Origin: Clostridium beijerinckii
GTDB taxonomy: Bacteria > Bacillota > Clostridia > Clostridiales > Clostridiaceae
Direction: 5' to 3'
DNA: 64,000 bases
NCBI RefSeq assembly: GCF_018223745.1
Contig: NZ_CP073653.1
Location: 425,001 to 489,000, forward strand
Positions 47,700-60,020 of this stretch are shown here, piece by piece. A program made the translations under genes and the position numbers. Numbering within the stretch: position 1 is the first letter of the stretch; each line of letters starts with the position of its first letter. The notes below the pieces were generated by a model that saw nothing but the letters and a program-made list of their open reading frames with translations, was not told the DNA's origin and searched no databases.

Positions 47700-48329
47700 A
47701 TGAGCAAAGTTATAGAAATAAATCATCCACTAATATTACATAAGTTGGCAATCTTAAGAGATGAAAAAACAGGTTCAAAGGATTTTAGAAAATTAGTAGA
47801 AGAAATCTCAATGTTAATGGCGTATGAAGTCACACGAGATTTAAATACGGAAGAAGTAGAAGTGAAAACACCAGTAGCAGTTACTAAATGTAAAATGCTT
47901 TCAGGAAAGAAAATGGCTGTAGTTCCTATTTTAAGAGCTGGTCTTGGAATGGTTGATGGAGTACTTAATTTAATACCAGCAGCTAAGGTTGGACATATTG
48001 GATTATATAGAGATGAGAAAACACTTCAACCAGTTGAATATTTTTGTAAAATGCCACAAGATATTGCAGAAAGAGATATTATAGTAGTTGATCCAATGCT
48101 TGCTACAGGCGGATCTGCAATAGATGCTTTAACTATGTTAAAAAATAGAGGTGCAAAAAATTTAAAATTAATGTGCTTGGTTGGAGCACCAGAAGGTATA
48201 GAAGCTATTAAAAAAGCACATGATGATGTTGATATATACTTAGCATCAATTGATGAAAAATTAAATGAACATGGATATATTGTTCCAGGTCTTGGTGATG
48301 CTGGAGATAGATTATTTGGCACTAAGTAA
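47700..48329 (+). CDS. upp: Uracil phosphoribosyltransferase
   Basis: A 209-residue enzyme that converts uracil and PRPP to [24 protein letters not shown] at the N terminus and the PRPP-binding [12 protein letters not shown] are diagnostic, with the uracil-binding [17 protein letters not shown] at the C terminus. GGAGG precedes ATG 47700. It lies downstream of the 40-bp repeat array, so its leader may include repeat-derived RNA. Confidence 0.96.
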   Translation: MSKVIEINHPLILHKLAILRDEKTGSKDFRKLVEEISMLMAYEVTRDLNTEEVEVKTPVAVTKCKMLSGKKMAVVPILRAGLGMVDGVLNLIPAAKVGHIGLYRDEKTLQPVEYFCKMPQDIAERDIIVVDPMLATGGSAIDALTMLKNRGAKNLKLMCLVGAPEGIEAIKKAHDDVDIYLASIDEKLNEHGYIVPGLGDAGDRLFGTK

Positions 48330-48410
48330 TTAGTGATTTATTAGAATTAAAAGCTATATACATAAGTTTCTGAATGACCCAAGATAATTTTACTGGGGGG
48401 AATATAGAAA

Positions 48411-48905
48411 ATGGAGAGACGAGATAAGAAAAATTATTACTTGGATATTGCTGAAACAGTTTTAGAGAGAGGAACTTGTCTGAGGAGAAACTATGGTTCT
48501 ATAATTGTTAAAAATGATGAAATAATTTCTACTGGATACACAGGAGCACCTAGAGGTAGAAAAAATTGCATGGACTTGAATAGTTGCATAAGAGAAAAGT
48601 TGAAAGTTCCAAGAGGTACTCATTATGAGTTGTGCAGGAGTGTACATAGTGAAGCTAATGCAATAATAAGCGCTTCTAGAAGAGATATGATTGGAGCTAC
48701 ATTATATTTGGTAGGACGAGATGCAAAAACAAGAGAATATGTAAGGGATGCAAACTCTTGCTCCATGTGTAAGAGATTGATAATTAATGCTGGAATTTCT
48801 AATGTTATTATAAGGGATTCAAAGCAGGAGTATAGAGAAATAAGCGTAGATTCATGGATAGAAGACGATGACTCTCTAAGAATAGTAAAAGACGCAGGGT
48901 ATTAA
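48411..48905 (+). CDS. comEB: ComEB-like deoxycytidylate deaminase
   Basis: A 164-residue cytidine/deoxycytidylate deaminase family protein, expected to make dUMP from dCMP. The zinc motif is VHSEANAI (HxE) with CSMC as the second part. AETVLERGTCLRRNYG and STGYTGAPRG are typical of dCMP deaminases. The enzyme would feed dTMP synthesis alongside tdk and upp nearby. GGGGGG precedes ATG 48411. Confidence 0.93.
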   Translation: MERRDKKNYYLDIAETVLERGTCLRRNYGSIIVKNDEIISTGYTGAPRGRKNCMDLNSCIREKLKVPRGTHYELCRSVHSEANAIISASRRDMIGATLYLVGRDAKTREYVRDANSCSMCKRLIINAGISNVIIRDSKQEYREISVDSWIEDDDSLRIVKDAGY

Positions 48906-48929
48906 TTTTTTAGAATTTGCATATTTGAA

Positions 48930-48966
48930 TAAATCCAACAAGCATTGCGAGTTGGATTTATTTTTA
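48930..48966 (+). terminator. Terminator after comEB
   Basis: AAATCCAAC (48931-48939) pairs with GTTGGATTT (48951-48959), then ATTTTT. Confidence 0.75.
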
Positions 48967-48995
48967 AAGTATAAACTTTACCAGATAGATAGTAT

Positions 48996-49092
48996 GCGTA
49001 ATACGCTTTTTTCTTTAATGAGGAGATAACGGCTGCACGGCGCTGGATAAGTTTCAACTAAGATTCAGATGGAGACTAAACTACGCCTGAAT
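48996..49092 (+). promoter_or_regulatory. Structured, relatively GC-rich leader candidate upstream of wecB
   Basis: A short hairpin GCGT-aat-ACGC with TTTTTT (48996-49012) precedes a segment of higher GC than its surroundings. In it GGCG (49039-49042) plus AGTTT (49050-49054) can pair with AAACT (49078-49082) plus CGCC (49084-49087), while ATTCAG (49063-49068) can pair with CTGAAT (49087-49092). The two pairings cross, giving a pseudoknot or alternative folds. No known riboswitch class was recognised. Confidence 0.45.
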
Positions 49093-49184
49093 TAAGTTTA
49101 ACTTGATTTTAAATATACATAAAGACAGTACTTAGAAATAGAATGAGAAAAATCTATAATTGCTTAAATATAGGAGGAAATAAT

Positions 49185-50333
49185 TTGAGTACAAAGAAAA
49201 TTATTACGATTTTTGGAACTAGACCTGAGGCTATAAAAATGGCACCTTTAGTAAAGGAATTAGAAAGAAGAGAAGAGATTGAATCGAAAGTTTGCGTGAC
49301 AGCTCAACACAGAGAAATGTTAGATCAAGTTTTGGAATTATTTGATATAAAACCTGATTTTGATTTAAATATAATGAAGACAAAACAGACTTTAACAGGA
49401 ATTACGAGTAGAGTTTTAGAAGGGTTAGAGGAAGTTTTTAAAGAAGAAAAGCCAGATATGATATTAGTTCATGGAGATACTACAACTACATTTGCAGGTT
49501 CTTTAGCTGCATTCTATCAGCAAATTAAAGTTGGGCATGTTGAAGCAGGTCTAAGGACTTTTAATAAGTATTTTCCTTTTCCAGAGGAAATGAATAGAAA
49601 ACTTACAGGAAGTCTAGCTGATCTACATTTTGCACCAACTAAAGGTTCGAAGGAGAACTTACTAAGGGAAGGAATAAATGCGAGTGATATATATGTTACA
49701 GGAAATACTGTAATTGATGCTATGAAACATACAGTTGAAGATGATTACATCTTTGAAAACGAAGAGTTAAATAATATTGATTTTAGTAAGAAAGTAATAA
49801 TGATAACTGCTCATAGAAGAGAAAACTGGGGAGAAGGAATCCAAAATATATGTATAGCATTAAACAAAATAGTTGAACAGAATGAAGACGTAGAATTAGT
49901 GTACTTAGTTCATTTGAATCCTGTAGTTAAAGATGTAGTTTATGAGAGACTTGGAGGAAAAGAAAGAATTCACTTGCTGTCACCATTAGATACTAAGGAA
50001 ACGCATAATTTGATGAATAAATCGTTTATGGTTATGACAGATTCAGGGGGATTGCAAGAGGAAGCACCACATTTAGCAAAACCTGTACTTGTGTTGAGAG
50101 ACGTTACTGAAAGACCAGAAGCTGTAGAGGCAGGCACCGTTAAGTTGGTTGGAACTAATATAGATCAAATAGTATCAGAGGCAAACGAGTTACTTAGAAA
50201 CCCTGATGCTTATTGTAAAATGAGTAAATCTATAAATCCTTATGGAGATGGAATTGCATCTAGAAGAATAGCAGATGCTATATTAAAATATTTTGGTTTG
50301 ACAACAAGAGAAGTAGAAGAATTTAAAAGATAA
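49185..50333 (+). CDS. wecB: UDP-N-acetylglucosamine 2-epimerase (non-hydrolysing)
   Basis: A 382-residue GT-B-fold epimerase that makes UDP-ManNAc for teichoic acid linkage units or other surface polymers. FGTRPEAIKMAPLVKEL, HGDTTTTFAGSLAAFY, HVEAGLRTF and TDSGGLQEEAP are all diagnostic. The start is TTG 49185, eight bases after AGGAGG; an in-frame ATG at 49143 has no ribosome binding site. It precedes the thiolase and ATPase genes, a gene order common in clostridia. Confidence 0.95.
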   Translation: MSTKKIITIFGTRPEAIKMAPLVKELERREEIESKVCVTAQHREMLDQVLELFDIKPDFDLNIMKTKQTLTGITSRVLEGLEEVFKEEKPDMILVHGDTTTTFAGSLAAFYQQIKVGHVEAGLRTFNKYFPFPEEMNRKLTGSLADLHFAPTKGSKENLLREGINASDIYVTGNTVIDAMKHTVEDDYIFENEELNNIDFSKKVIMITAHRRENWGEGIQNICIALNKIVEQNEDVELVYLVHLNPVVKDVVYERLGGKERIHLLSPLDTKETHNLMNKSFMVMTDSGGLQEEAPHLAKPVLVLRDVTERPEAVEAGTVKLVGTNIDQIVSEANELLRNPDAYCKMSKSINPYGDGIASRRIADAILKYFGLTTREVEEFKR

Positions 50334-50361
50334 AGTTTGTTTAAATTTTAACAATTTATGC

Positions 50362-50390
50362 TTGATAAAAGAAATAATAAAAGGTATAAT
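50362..50390 (+). promoter_or_regulatory. Sigma-A promoter of thlA
   Basis: TTGATA (50362-50367), 17-nt spacer, TATAAT (50385-50390). The leader to the ATG is about 58 nt. Confidence 0.75.
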
Positions 50391-50454
50391 TTAGTTATGT
50401 TAATAATTTAACGAAAGTTAATAAAATAATCTATAAAATTTTAGGAGGTCAAAC

Positions 50455-51636
50455 ATGAGAGAGGTAGTTATTGTAAGTGCAGTAAGAACAGCATTAGGTA
50501 GTTTTGGTGGAGCATTAAAAGATGTCTCAGCAGTAGATTTAGGAGCTTTAGTAATTAAAGAAGCCGTAAATAGAGCTGGAGTAAAACCTGAATTAATTGA
50601 AGAAGTTATTATGGGTAATGTAATTCAAGCTGGTCTTGGTCAAAATACCGCAAGACAATCAACAATAAAAGCTGGATTACCACAAGAAGTTTCAGCTATG
50701 ACTATTAATAAGGTTTGTGGATCAGGTCTTAGAGCAGTTAGTTTAGCAGCACAAATGATTAAAGCAGGAGATGCTGATGTTGTTGTTGCTGGAGGTATGG
50801 AAAATATGTCAGCTGCTCCATATGCATTGGACAAAGCAAGATGGGGACAAAGAATGGGCGATGGCAAATTAGTTGATACAATGATAAAAGACGCATTATG
50901 GGATGCTTTTAACAACTATCATATGGGAGTTACAGCTGAAAATATTGCTAAACAATGGGGATTAACTAGAGAAGAGCAAGATGCTTTCTCAGCTTCATCT
51001 CAACAAAAAGCTGAAGCAGCAATCAAGTCAGGAAGATTTAAAGATGAAATAGTTCCAGTTGTTATTCCTCAAAGAAAGGGAGAACCAAAAGTATTTGATA
51101 CAGATGAATTCCCAAGATTCGGAACAACAGCAGAAACTTTAGCTAAATTAAAGCCAGCATTTATTAAAGATGGTACTGTTACAGCAGGTAATGCATCAGG
51201 TATTAATGATGGAGCAGCAGCTTTTGTTGTTATGAGTGCAGAAAAGGCAGAAGAATTAGGACTTAAACCAATGGCTAAAATACTTTCTTACGGTTCAAAA
51301 GGATTAGATCCAGCTATCATGGGATATGGACCATTCCATGCAACTAAGAAAGCTTTAGAAAAAGCTAACTTAACAGTAGAAGACTTAGATTTAATCGAAG
51401 CTAATGAAGCTTTTGCTGCTCAAAGCTTAGCAGTTGCTAAAGATTTAAAATTCGATATGTCAAAAGTTAATGTAAATGGTGGAGCAATTGCTTTAGGTCA
51501 TCCAGTTGGAGCATCAGGTGCAAGAATATTAGTAACTCTTCTTCATGAAATGGAAAAGAGAGATGCTAAAAAAGGATTAGCTACACTTTGTATAGGTGGC
51601 GGAATGGGAACAGCTCTTATCGTTGAAAGAATTTAA
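50455..51636 (+). CDS. thlA: Acetyl-CoA C-acetyltransferase (thiolase)
   Basis: A 393-residue biosynthetic thiolase condensing two acetyl-CoA to acetoacetyl-CoA, the entry step to butyrate and butanol formation. The acyl-accepting Cys88 lies in [11 protein letters not shown], the His in [10 protein letters not shown] and the second Cys in LCIGGGMG. The promoter is near consensus, the ribosome binding site is AGGAGG, and a strong terminator follows, consistent with high monocistronic expression. Codon choice appears highly biased, as expected for an abundant enzyme. Confidence 0.96.
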   Translation: MREVVIVSAVRTALGSFGGALKDVSAVDLGALVIKEAVNRAGVKPELIEEVIMGNVIQAGLGQNTARQSTIKAGLPQEVSAMTINKVCGSGLRAVSLAAQMIKAGDADVVVAGGMENMSAAPYALDKARWGQRMGDGKLVDTMIKDALWDAFNNYHMGVTAENIAKQWGLTREEQDAFSASSQQKAEAAIKSGRFKDEIVPVVIPQRKGEPKVFDTDEFPRFGTTAETLAKLKPAFIKDGTVTAGNASGINDGAAAFVVMSAEKAEELGLKPMAKILSYGSKGLDPAIMGYGPFHATKKALEKANLTVEDLDLIEANEAFAAQSLAVAKDLKFDMSKVNVNGGAIALGHPVGASGARILVTLLHEMEKRDAKKGLATLCIGGGMGTALIVERI

Positions 51637-51651
51637 TATAAATTAAGATTT

Positions 51652-51691
51652 AAAAAGGTTACTATGATAATTCTCATGGTAACCTTTTTTT
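51652..51691 (+). terminator. Terminator after thlA
   Basis: A 16-bp stem with one mismatch (AAAAAGGTTACTATGA with complement), 6-nt loop, ending in seven T. Confidence 0.88.
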
Positions 51692-52355
51692 ATTAAATAA
51701 GAGTATAAAATAAAGTTAAAAGAAGAAAATAGAAATGCATGTATTAAATTAGATAGAGCCAGTGGAAAATGAAATTATTATGTATATTCATTATCTGATA
51801 CAAGGGGTAAAAATATTATCAAAATAATTACTATATATAAACCAGTGGAAAAAATGAAAGAATTTTTAATCATATATTTCATTAAGGTGTTTTATATACT
51901 TCATAACATAGTTAATGCGAGGATTTGCTAAAAAATAATACATATAAATTTGGTAATTGTAGATTGAAAAAAAATAAATATTGAATAAGGATTAATTTCT
52001 GTATTCAATAATATGAAATGTATAATAGTAAGTATAGCTTTATAAAACCCAAAAATAGTATAAAATTCACCAAATTTTTGAAAATTGATGACAAAATTTG
52101 TAATGAAAATGTTAACAAAAATAATATTTTGTAGATAAATGTTACGGAATATTTAGAAAATTGAATAAAGCAAGTTTTTAAAAATCATTAAATGAGAAAA
52201 ATGAAGAAATAACCAATATTAGCTGAGCATTCACGAGTATATGAAATATAAATTCATTATAAAGTAAAAATAAGCTGATTTTACTTTCAAATAGTGTTTT
52301 ATTAAAGATAAATATAAAGATATAATTACTGATATTGAGGTTAAGGGGGTTATGT
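51692..52355. other. Long AT-rich region upstream of the ATP synthase operon
   Basis: About 660 bp without a convincing gene. A short motif CCAGTGGAAAA followed by ATGAAA-like sequence occurs twice (near 51759 and 51842). The operon promoter must lie here, but no strong consensus pair was found. Nothing else is recognisable. Confidence 0.55.
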
Positions 52356-52721
52356 ATGAATAAAGAAGTGAATAAACTGCTTCTACAGACGATAAAATAT
52401 GATTTGGGGAGCGGATTATTGATATCTTTAATAATAGTCTTAATTTCCACCTTTATAAATGCAGGAATCTATATGATAGGCATGTGTGTTTCGTTAATAA
52501 ATTTTCTAGCAAGTGGTTATATAGTTGGAAAGTTTTTGGATAAAAATAGAGCATGGATTATAATTCCTACGTATTTTATTAGGATGGCATTCATAATTGC
52601 CACAATATTTCCTTTTTTGGGAAACATGGAATACGTAATATATTATATGATAGGTTTTGTTTCACATTATGTACTACTTATAGTTTTTCGTATTAAAGAA
52701 AATAGGAAAGGAAGTGTTTAG
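52356..52721 (+). CDS. atpI: ATP synthase subunit I
   Basis: A 121-residue membrane protein with four transmembrane helices, at the head of the atp operon. AtpI helps assemble the c-ring in some bacteria. The family is weakly conserved; position and topology are the main evidence. ATG 52356 follows TTAAGGGGG. The stop codon is one base before the likely atpB start. Confidence 0.8.
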   Translation: MNKEVNKLLLQTIKYDLGSGLLISLIIVLISTFINAGIYMIGMCVSLINFLASGYIVGKFLDKNRAWIIIPTYFIRMAFIIATIFPFLGNMEYVIYYMIGFVSHYVLLIVFRIKENRKGSV

Positions 52722-52722
52722 A

Positions 52723-53403
52723 GTGGAGCCCGTGATACCTATATTTTCACCTGAAATTTTTGGCGTTACAGTAGATATTACTGCAGGGATAATAATTGAA
52801 TGGATTATTATCGCAATTTTAGGGATAGGTGCTTTTCTATTAACAAAAAACTTGAAGTTAAAACCTGGTAAGACCCAAGCGGCTTTGGAAAAAGTCTATC
52901 AAGCAATAAGGGACTTTATGGTTGGTACTATGGGTGAAGAATATGAATCATTTCTGCCTTATATAGGAACATTAATGATCTATTTGCTAATACTAAATCT
53001 AGTTGGATTATTAGGATTTAAGCCACCTACAAGTGATTTGAGCATAACAGCATCCTTCGCAATAACCACATTTTTAGTAGTGAATTTAAATGCTATTAGA
53101 AAGAATGGAATACTTGGGTTTGGAAAGGGATTGTTACATCCATTTATCCCTATGCTGCCATTAAACATAATAGAAAGAATTATTTTGCCAATGTCTTTGG
53201 CGCTAAGACTTTTTGGTAACATGGTCGCAGCAGTAATATTATTAGAATTGGTGTATCATGGATTGAGTTCAATATCAATTTTTGCACAGTTTGGTATACC
53301 TGTAATATTACACGCATATTTCGATTTATTTGATGGATTAATTCAAATGATAGTATTTACAATGCTAACTATGATTAATATCAAACAAATAGCAGAAGAA
53401 TAA
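52723..53403 (+). CDS. atpB: ATP synthase F0 subunit a
   Basis: A 226-residue membrane subunit forming the proton half-channels. The essential Arg lies in LALRLFGNMVA, and the C-terminal QMIVFTMLTMINI helix is typical. GTG 52723 is chosen because AAAGGAAG lies about 9 bases upstream; GTG 52714 would overlap atpI. About five or six helices are visible. Confidence 0.93.
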   Translation: MEPVIPIFSPEIFGVTVDITAGIIIEWIIIAILGIGAFLLTKNLKLKPGKTQAALEKVYQAIRDFMVGTMGEEYESFLPYIGTLMIYLLILNLVGLLGFKPPTSDLSITASFAITTFLVVNLNAIRKNGILGFGKGLLHPFIPMLPLNIIERIILPMSLALRLFGNMVAAVILLELVYHGLSSISIFAQFGIPVILHAYFDLFDGLIQMIVFTMLTMINIKQIAEE

Positions 53404-53457
53404 GTTTAGAAAATTATTAAAAAATTAAAATTAATTAATATCTTAGGAGGAATCATA

Positions 53458-53673
53458 ATGAGTTTAGGAGTTCTAGCAGCTGGTATAGCTGTATTATCTG
53501 GTATTGGAGCAGGAGTAGGTATTGGAATTGCAGCTGGTAAGGCAGTTGAAGCAGTAGGAAGACAACCAGAAGCATCAGGAAGAGTAATGACATTTTTCAT
53601 ATTAGGTGCAGCACTTTGTGAAACTACAGCAATATATGGATTAGTAATGGCATTTATGTTAATGAACAGATAA
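53458..53673 (+). CDS. atpE: ATP synthase F0 subunit c
   Basis: A 71-residue hairpin of two transmembrane helices linked by the GRQPEA loop. The ion-carrying Glu is in [10 protein letters not shown]. The sodium-type signature of Ilyobacter (Pro and Gln in GPGVGQG of helix 1) is replaced by GAGVGIG, so proton coupling is predicted. AGGAGG precedes the ATG. Confidence 0.95.
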   Translation: MSLGVLAAGIAVLSGIGAGVGIGIAAGKAVEAVGRQPEASGRVMTFFILGAALCETTAIYGLVMAFMLMNR

Positions 53674-53725
53674 TAAATTTGTATGAGTTAATTGCATTGA
53701 CTCCGAAGGGAGGATATAAGTAAAA

Positions 53726-54205
53726 ATGGAAGTAAATGTATCAACAATTATATTCAATTGGATTAATTTTGGTCTGATAATCTTGATTTTAAAACATTTC
53801 TTTTGGGATAAAATCAAAGGAATAATTGAAGAAAGACAAAATCTCGTTAATCAAACGATAAGTAAAGCAGATGAAGATGCTGAAAAAGCTAGAATGTATT
53901 TGGTAAAAAATGAACAAATTTTACAATCAGCTAAAGAAGAAGGGAAGAAAATCACTGAAGCTCAAAGAGCAAAAGGTGATAAACTTTACGAGGAAATTGT
54001 TCAAAATGCAAAAGTTGAAGCAAATTCAATAAAAGAAAGAGCTAACTTAGAAATTGAAAGAGAAAAAGAAAAAGCAGAATATGAGATTAAAAAACAAGCA
54101 GTAGATTTAGCGGTAGAGCTTTCAGTTAAAGCATTAGAGCAGCAGGTAGATGAAGCAACACATAGAAAACTTATTGGCGATTTTATTGCTAAGGTAGGTA
54201 TGTAA
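53726..54205 (+). CDS. atpF: ATP synthase F0 subunit b
   Basis: A 159-residue peripheral stalk subunit: one N-terminal transmembrane helix (about 5-25) and a long charged coiled coil (about 30-150). The ribosome binding site is GGGAGG. atpH starts two bases after its stop. Confidence 0.94.
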   Translation: MEVNVSTIIFNWINFGLIILILKHFFWDKIKGIIEERQNLVNQTISKADEDAEKARMYLVKNEQILQSAKEEGKKITEAQRAKGDKLYEEIVQNAKVEANSIKERANLEIEREKEKAEYEIKKQAVDLAVELSVKALEQQVDEATHRKLIGDFIAKVGM

Positions 54206-54207
54206 GT

Positions 54208-54747
54208 ATGCAGGAGTATTTAGAAAAAAGATATGCGTTAGCTCTGTATGAAATTGCTGAAAAGAACAATAAAGTGGATGAATATTTGCGAGACTTAACA
54301 GACATATGTGATATATTTGATGAAAATAAAGAGTTTTATGAAGTAATTAATCATCCTAAAATAAACACAGCAAAAAAGAAACAGTTATTTACTGATTTGT
54401 TTAAAGGAAAAATTGATGAAGAATTACTTTCTTTCATGATGATATTGATTGAAAAGGATAGAATTCTTCAGTTAAGAGAAATACTAGATCAAATGGAAAA
54501 GATTGATCTGGAAAGAAGAAATACTATAAGAGGTATAGTTAAAACAGTTGTACCACTTTTAGATGAAGAGTTAGAACAATTAAAAGCTATCTTTGAAAAA
54601 AAATACGAAAAAAATATTTTATTTGATACTAAAATAGACAAAAGTCTCCTAGGCGGAGTTTATGTTAAAGTTGGAAATGATATTATTGATGGAACTATAA
54701 AATCAAAGGTAGAAGAAATGAAAGAATTAATGCTTAAGAAAGAATAG
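54208..54747 (+). CDS. atpH: ATP synthase F1 subunit delta
   Basis: A 179-residue stator subunit that joins F1 to subunit b. The N-terminal helical domain ([13 protein letters not shown]) and C-terminal [21 protein letters not shown] are characteristic. It is coupled to atpF (2-bp gap). Confidence 0.95.
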
Positions 54748-54757
54748 AGGTGAATCC

Positions 54758-56272
54758 ATGAATATTAAACCAGAAGAAATAACTTCTATTATAAAGAAGG
54801 AAATAGAGAAATACGAAAAAGATATCAAAACAGTAGATTCTGGTACTATAATCCAAATTGGAGATGGTGTTTCAAGAGTTTATGGATTAGATAATTGTAT
54901 GCAAGGGGAATTATTAGAATTTCCTAACAATGTATATGGGATGGTTTTAAATCTTGAACAGGATAATGTTGGTTGTGTTCTTTTAGGAGAAGAAAAAGGA
55001 ATAAAAGAAGGCGATACAGTTAAAGGAACAGGAAGAGTTGTTGAAGTTCCTGTAGGCGAAGCAATGATTGGAAGAGTTGTTAATGCATTAGGAGAACCAA
55101 TTGATGGTAAGGGACCTATAAGCACAAGCCAAACTAGAGCAATCGAAATTCCAGCAGCAGGTATAATTGATAGAAGTTCTGTTAATGAGCCATTACAAAC
55201 TGGAATTAAAGCTATAGATTCAATGATTCCAATAGGTAGAGGACAAAGAGAACTTATCATTGGAGACAGACAAACAGGTAAAACAGCTATAGCTATAGAT
55301 ACAATATTAAACCAAAAGGGTAAAGATGTTATATGTATATATGTTGCTATCGGTCAAAAGCAATCTACAGTTGCTCATATATTTAATACATTAACTGAAA
55401 TGGGGGCTATGGATTATAGTATAGTTGTAAGTGCTACAGCTTCAGAATCAGCTCCACTTCAATATATGGCTCCATATTCTGGATGCACTATAGGAGAATA
55501 TTTTATGCATCAAGGTAAAGATGTATTAATAATATATGATGATCTTTCAAAACATGCAACTGCATATAGAGCAATGTCATTATTACTTAAGAGACCACCA
55601 GGAAGAGAAGCTTACCCAGGAGATGTTTTCTATATACATTCAAGATTACTTGAAAGAGCTGCGAAGCTATCTAAAGAATTAGGTGGTGGATCAATTACAG
55701 CACTTCCAATTATAGAAACTCAAGCCGGAGATGTTACTGCGTACATACCAACTAATGTTATATCAATCACTGATGGTCAAATATTCTTAGAATCTGATTT
55801 ATTTAATGCAGGACAAAGACCAGCAGTAAATGCAGGTATATCAGTATCAAGAGTTGGTGGTAGTGCACAAATTAAAGCTATGAAACAGGTAAGTGGTACT
55901 TTAAGATTGGAACTAGCACAATATAGAGAGCTAGAAGCCTTTTCACAATTTGGATCTGACTTAGATGCCGATTCTAGTAGAAGACTTGAAAAAGGTAAGA
56001 GATTAGTTGAAGTATTAAAACAAGATCAATATAGTCCACTTGAAGTTGGAAAGCAAATCATAATATTATATGCAGCTGTTAATGATTTCTTATCGGACAT
56101 TAAAGTTAGCGATATAAAGAGATTCGAAAAAGAATTCTTAGAGTATGTTGATACTCATCATAGAGAAATTGAAAAATCAATTATTACAGGAAAAACTTTA
56201 ACTGATGAAATAAAATCTATGTTAGAGGAAGCAATAGTTGAGTTTAAAAAGATATTTTTACAAGAAGCATAG
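54758..56272 (+). CDS. atpA: ATP synthase F1 subunit alpha
   Basis: A 504-residue non-catalytic nucleotide-binding subunit. Walker [10 protein letters not shown] is near 170 and the signature [17 protein letters not shown] is near 350. AGAGGTG precedes ATG 54758. A perfect 11-bp hairpin spans its stop codon. Confidence 0.97.
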
Positions 56273-56292
56273 CTTAAATTCTTAAGCTATGC
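56267..56292 (+). promoter_or_regulatory. Hairpin spanning the atpA stop codon
   Basis: GCATAGCTTAA (56267-56277) pairs perfectly with 56282-56292 across an ATTC loop. The atpA TAG is in the left arm. There is no T-run, so it is more likely an mRNA processing, stability or coupling element than a terminator. Confidence 0.55.
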
Positions 56293-56313
56293 CCTTCTTA
56301 GGAGGTGGAGATA

Positions 56314-58571
<2,258 letters not shown>

Positions 58572-58586
58572 AGGGGATGAGCAATT

Positions 58587-58994
58587 ATGGCTAATACCTT
58601 TTTACTAAAAATTATAACACCTGGTCGTGAAGTGTATAATGATCAAGTAGAAAAAGTAACTTTAAAAAGTGCAGATGGAGAATTTCAAGTACTTGCAAAT
58701 CATCAAAGTCTAATATCTACTACTATACCTTGCATCGCGAAATTCAAAGATGCTAAGGGAAATGATGAAGAGTTATTTATTTCTAAGTCACTTGTTCAGA
58801 TTAATAATAACGAAATGGTTATAAGTAGTGATGCTGCTGAGTTTGAAGAAGATATTGATGAAGAAAGAGCAGAACGAGCTTTTAGAAGAGCAGAAGATAG
58901 ATTAAAAAACTCCGAAAACTACAATAGAGGAAGAGCAGAGGCAGCATTCTTTAGGGCAAAGCAAAGATTAGCTCTAAAAAAATCTAATAGATAA
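58587..58994 (+). CDS. atpC: ATP synthase F1 subunit epsilon
   Basis: A 135-residue subunit: N-terminal beta-sandwich ([24 protein letters not shown]) and C-terminal helical hairpin ([13 protein letters not shown]). It closes the operon; a strong terminator follows. Confidence 0.95.
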
Positions 58995-59008
58995 TGTTAC
59001 TATAAATT

Positions 59009-59068
59009 AAAGTGTACCATCTTTTATATAGGAAATATCCGTATAAAGATGCTACACTTTATTTTTTA
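59009..59068 (+). terminator. Terminator of the atp operon
   Basis: Arms at about 59009-59028 and 59041-59060 pair over about 19 bp with one mismatch, followed by ATTTTTTATT. Confidence 0.85.
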
Positions 59069-59208
59069 TTATTTTTTATTCTAGATATTGACAATCTATC
59101 ACAAAATTTTAAGAAATTTATATTATATATTATATAGCTGGATAGAAAAGAGAATAAAAGTTAAAGGAGATGGCCATAATTAAGAAGATAAATTAAGGGG
59201 GTCTTAAT

Positions 59209-59859
59209 ATGAATATAAAAATGAGTATAGTAATTTTTATATTATTATCTTTTTTTAATATAGGTGCTATTTCCAGCGATATAGTCAGCGCTCAAAATTC
59301 ATTCAATACTTTAGAAATGAAAGTGAAAGATATAAGTGAGTTTCAAGAAAATGGTGTAAAACTTCAGTATAGGACGAAAAATAATATCGCAAATGAAGCT
59401 TATAGAATAAAAGAAAATTTACCTAGAAATATGGCTCTTTCTTATAAAGATGGTGGAAATGATGAGTTTGAAGCGTTTAATAGTGATTTTAATATTGATA
59501 TAAAAATATGGCGTGAAGATGTATATAGTTATGTTGAAATTATATTAACAAACAAGAATCCTAAATATGGGACAAAGTATTTGAAAAACATACTTAAGAA
59601 TATTGAAAATTCAAAATTAGAAAATATGCAATATTTTCTTTACTATGAAGGTAAAGAAAAAGGATTAGATAGTGATTATTTTACAAATGGATTAGTCAGT
59701 GAATATAACATAAGGAAGGCACAACTTATGAAAATCAGTAATGGATACTCAGGAACAGGTTATTTGAACGATGGAGAAAAAATTAATTTTGCATTAGTTG
59801 ATTATGATACTGGTTCACATATAATAATTGGTACGCCAATAATATTTACAACATATTAA
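59209..59859 (+). CDS. ywmB: YwmB-like secreted protein
   Basis: A 216-residue protein with an N-terminal signal segment (about 4-26) and a weakly conserved body compatible with the YwmB/DUF1779 family. The strongest evidence is position: in Bacillus subtilis ywmB lies between the atp operon and murAA-spoIID, exactly as here. The function is unknown. AAGGGGG precedes ATG 59209. Confidence 0.7.
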   Translation: MNIKMSIVIFILLSFFNIGAISSDIVSAQNSFNTLEMKVKDISEFQENGVKLQYRTKNNIANEAYRIKENLPRNMALSYKDGGNDEFEAFNSDFNIDIKIWREDVYSYVEIILTNKNPKYGTKYLKNILKNIENSKLENMQYFLYYEGKEKGLDSDYFTNGLVSEYNIRKAQLMKISNGYSGTGYLNDGEKINFALVDYDTGSHIIIGTPIIFTTY

Positions 59860-60020
59860 GACATATTGAAAAAGCTTTTCAATATAACCTTTATTTTGCT
59901 TTGGGTAGAGTATAGATTTGCTTATTAGCAAAGCCTTATTGGATTTATCTAAAGTAGAGTATATGTAATATTTTGGACAGTTATTTTTCATATGCTTAAC
60001 AATTCATTATGGAGGATAAT

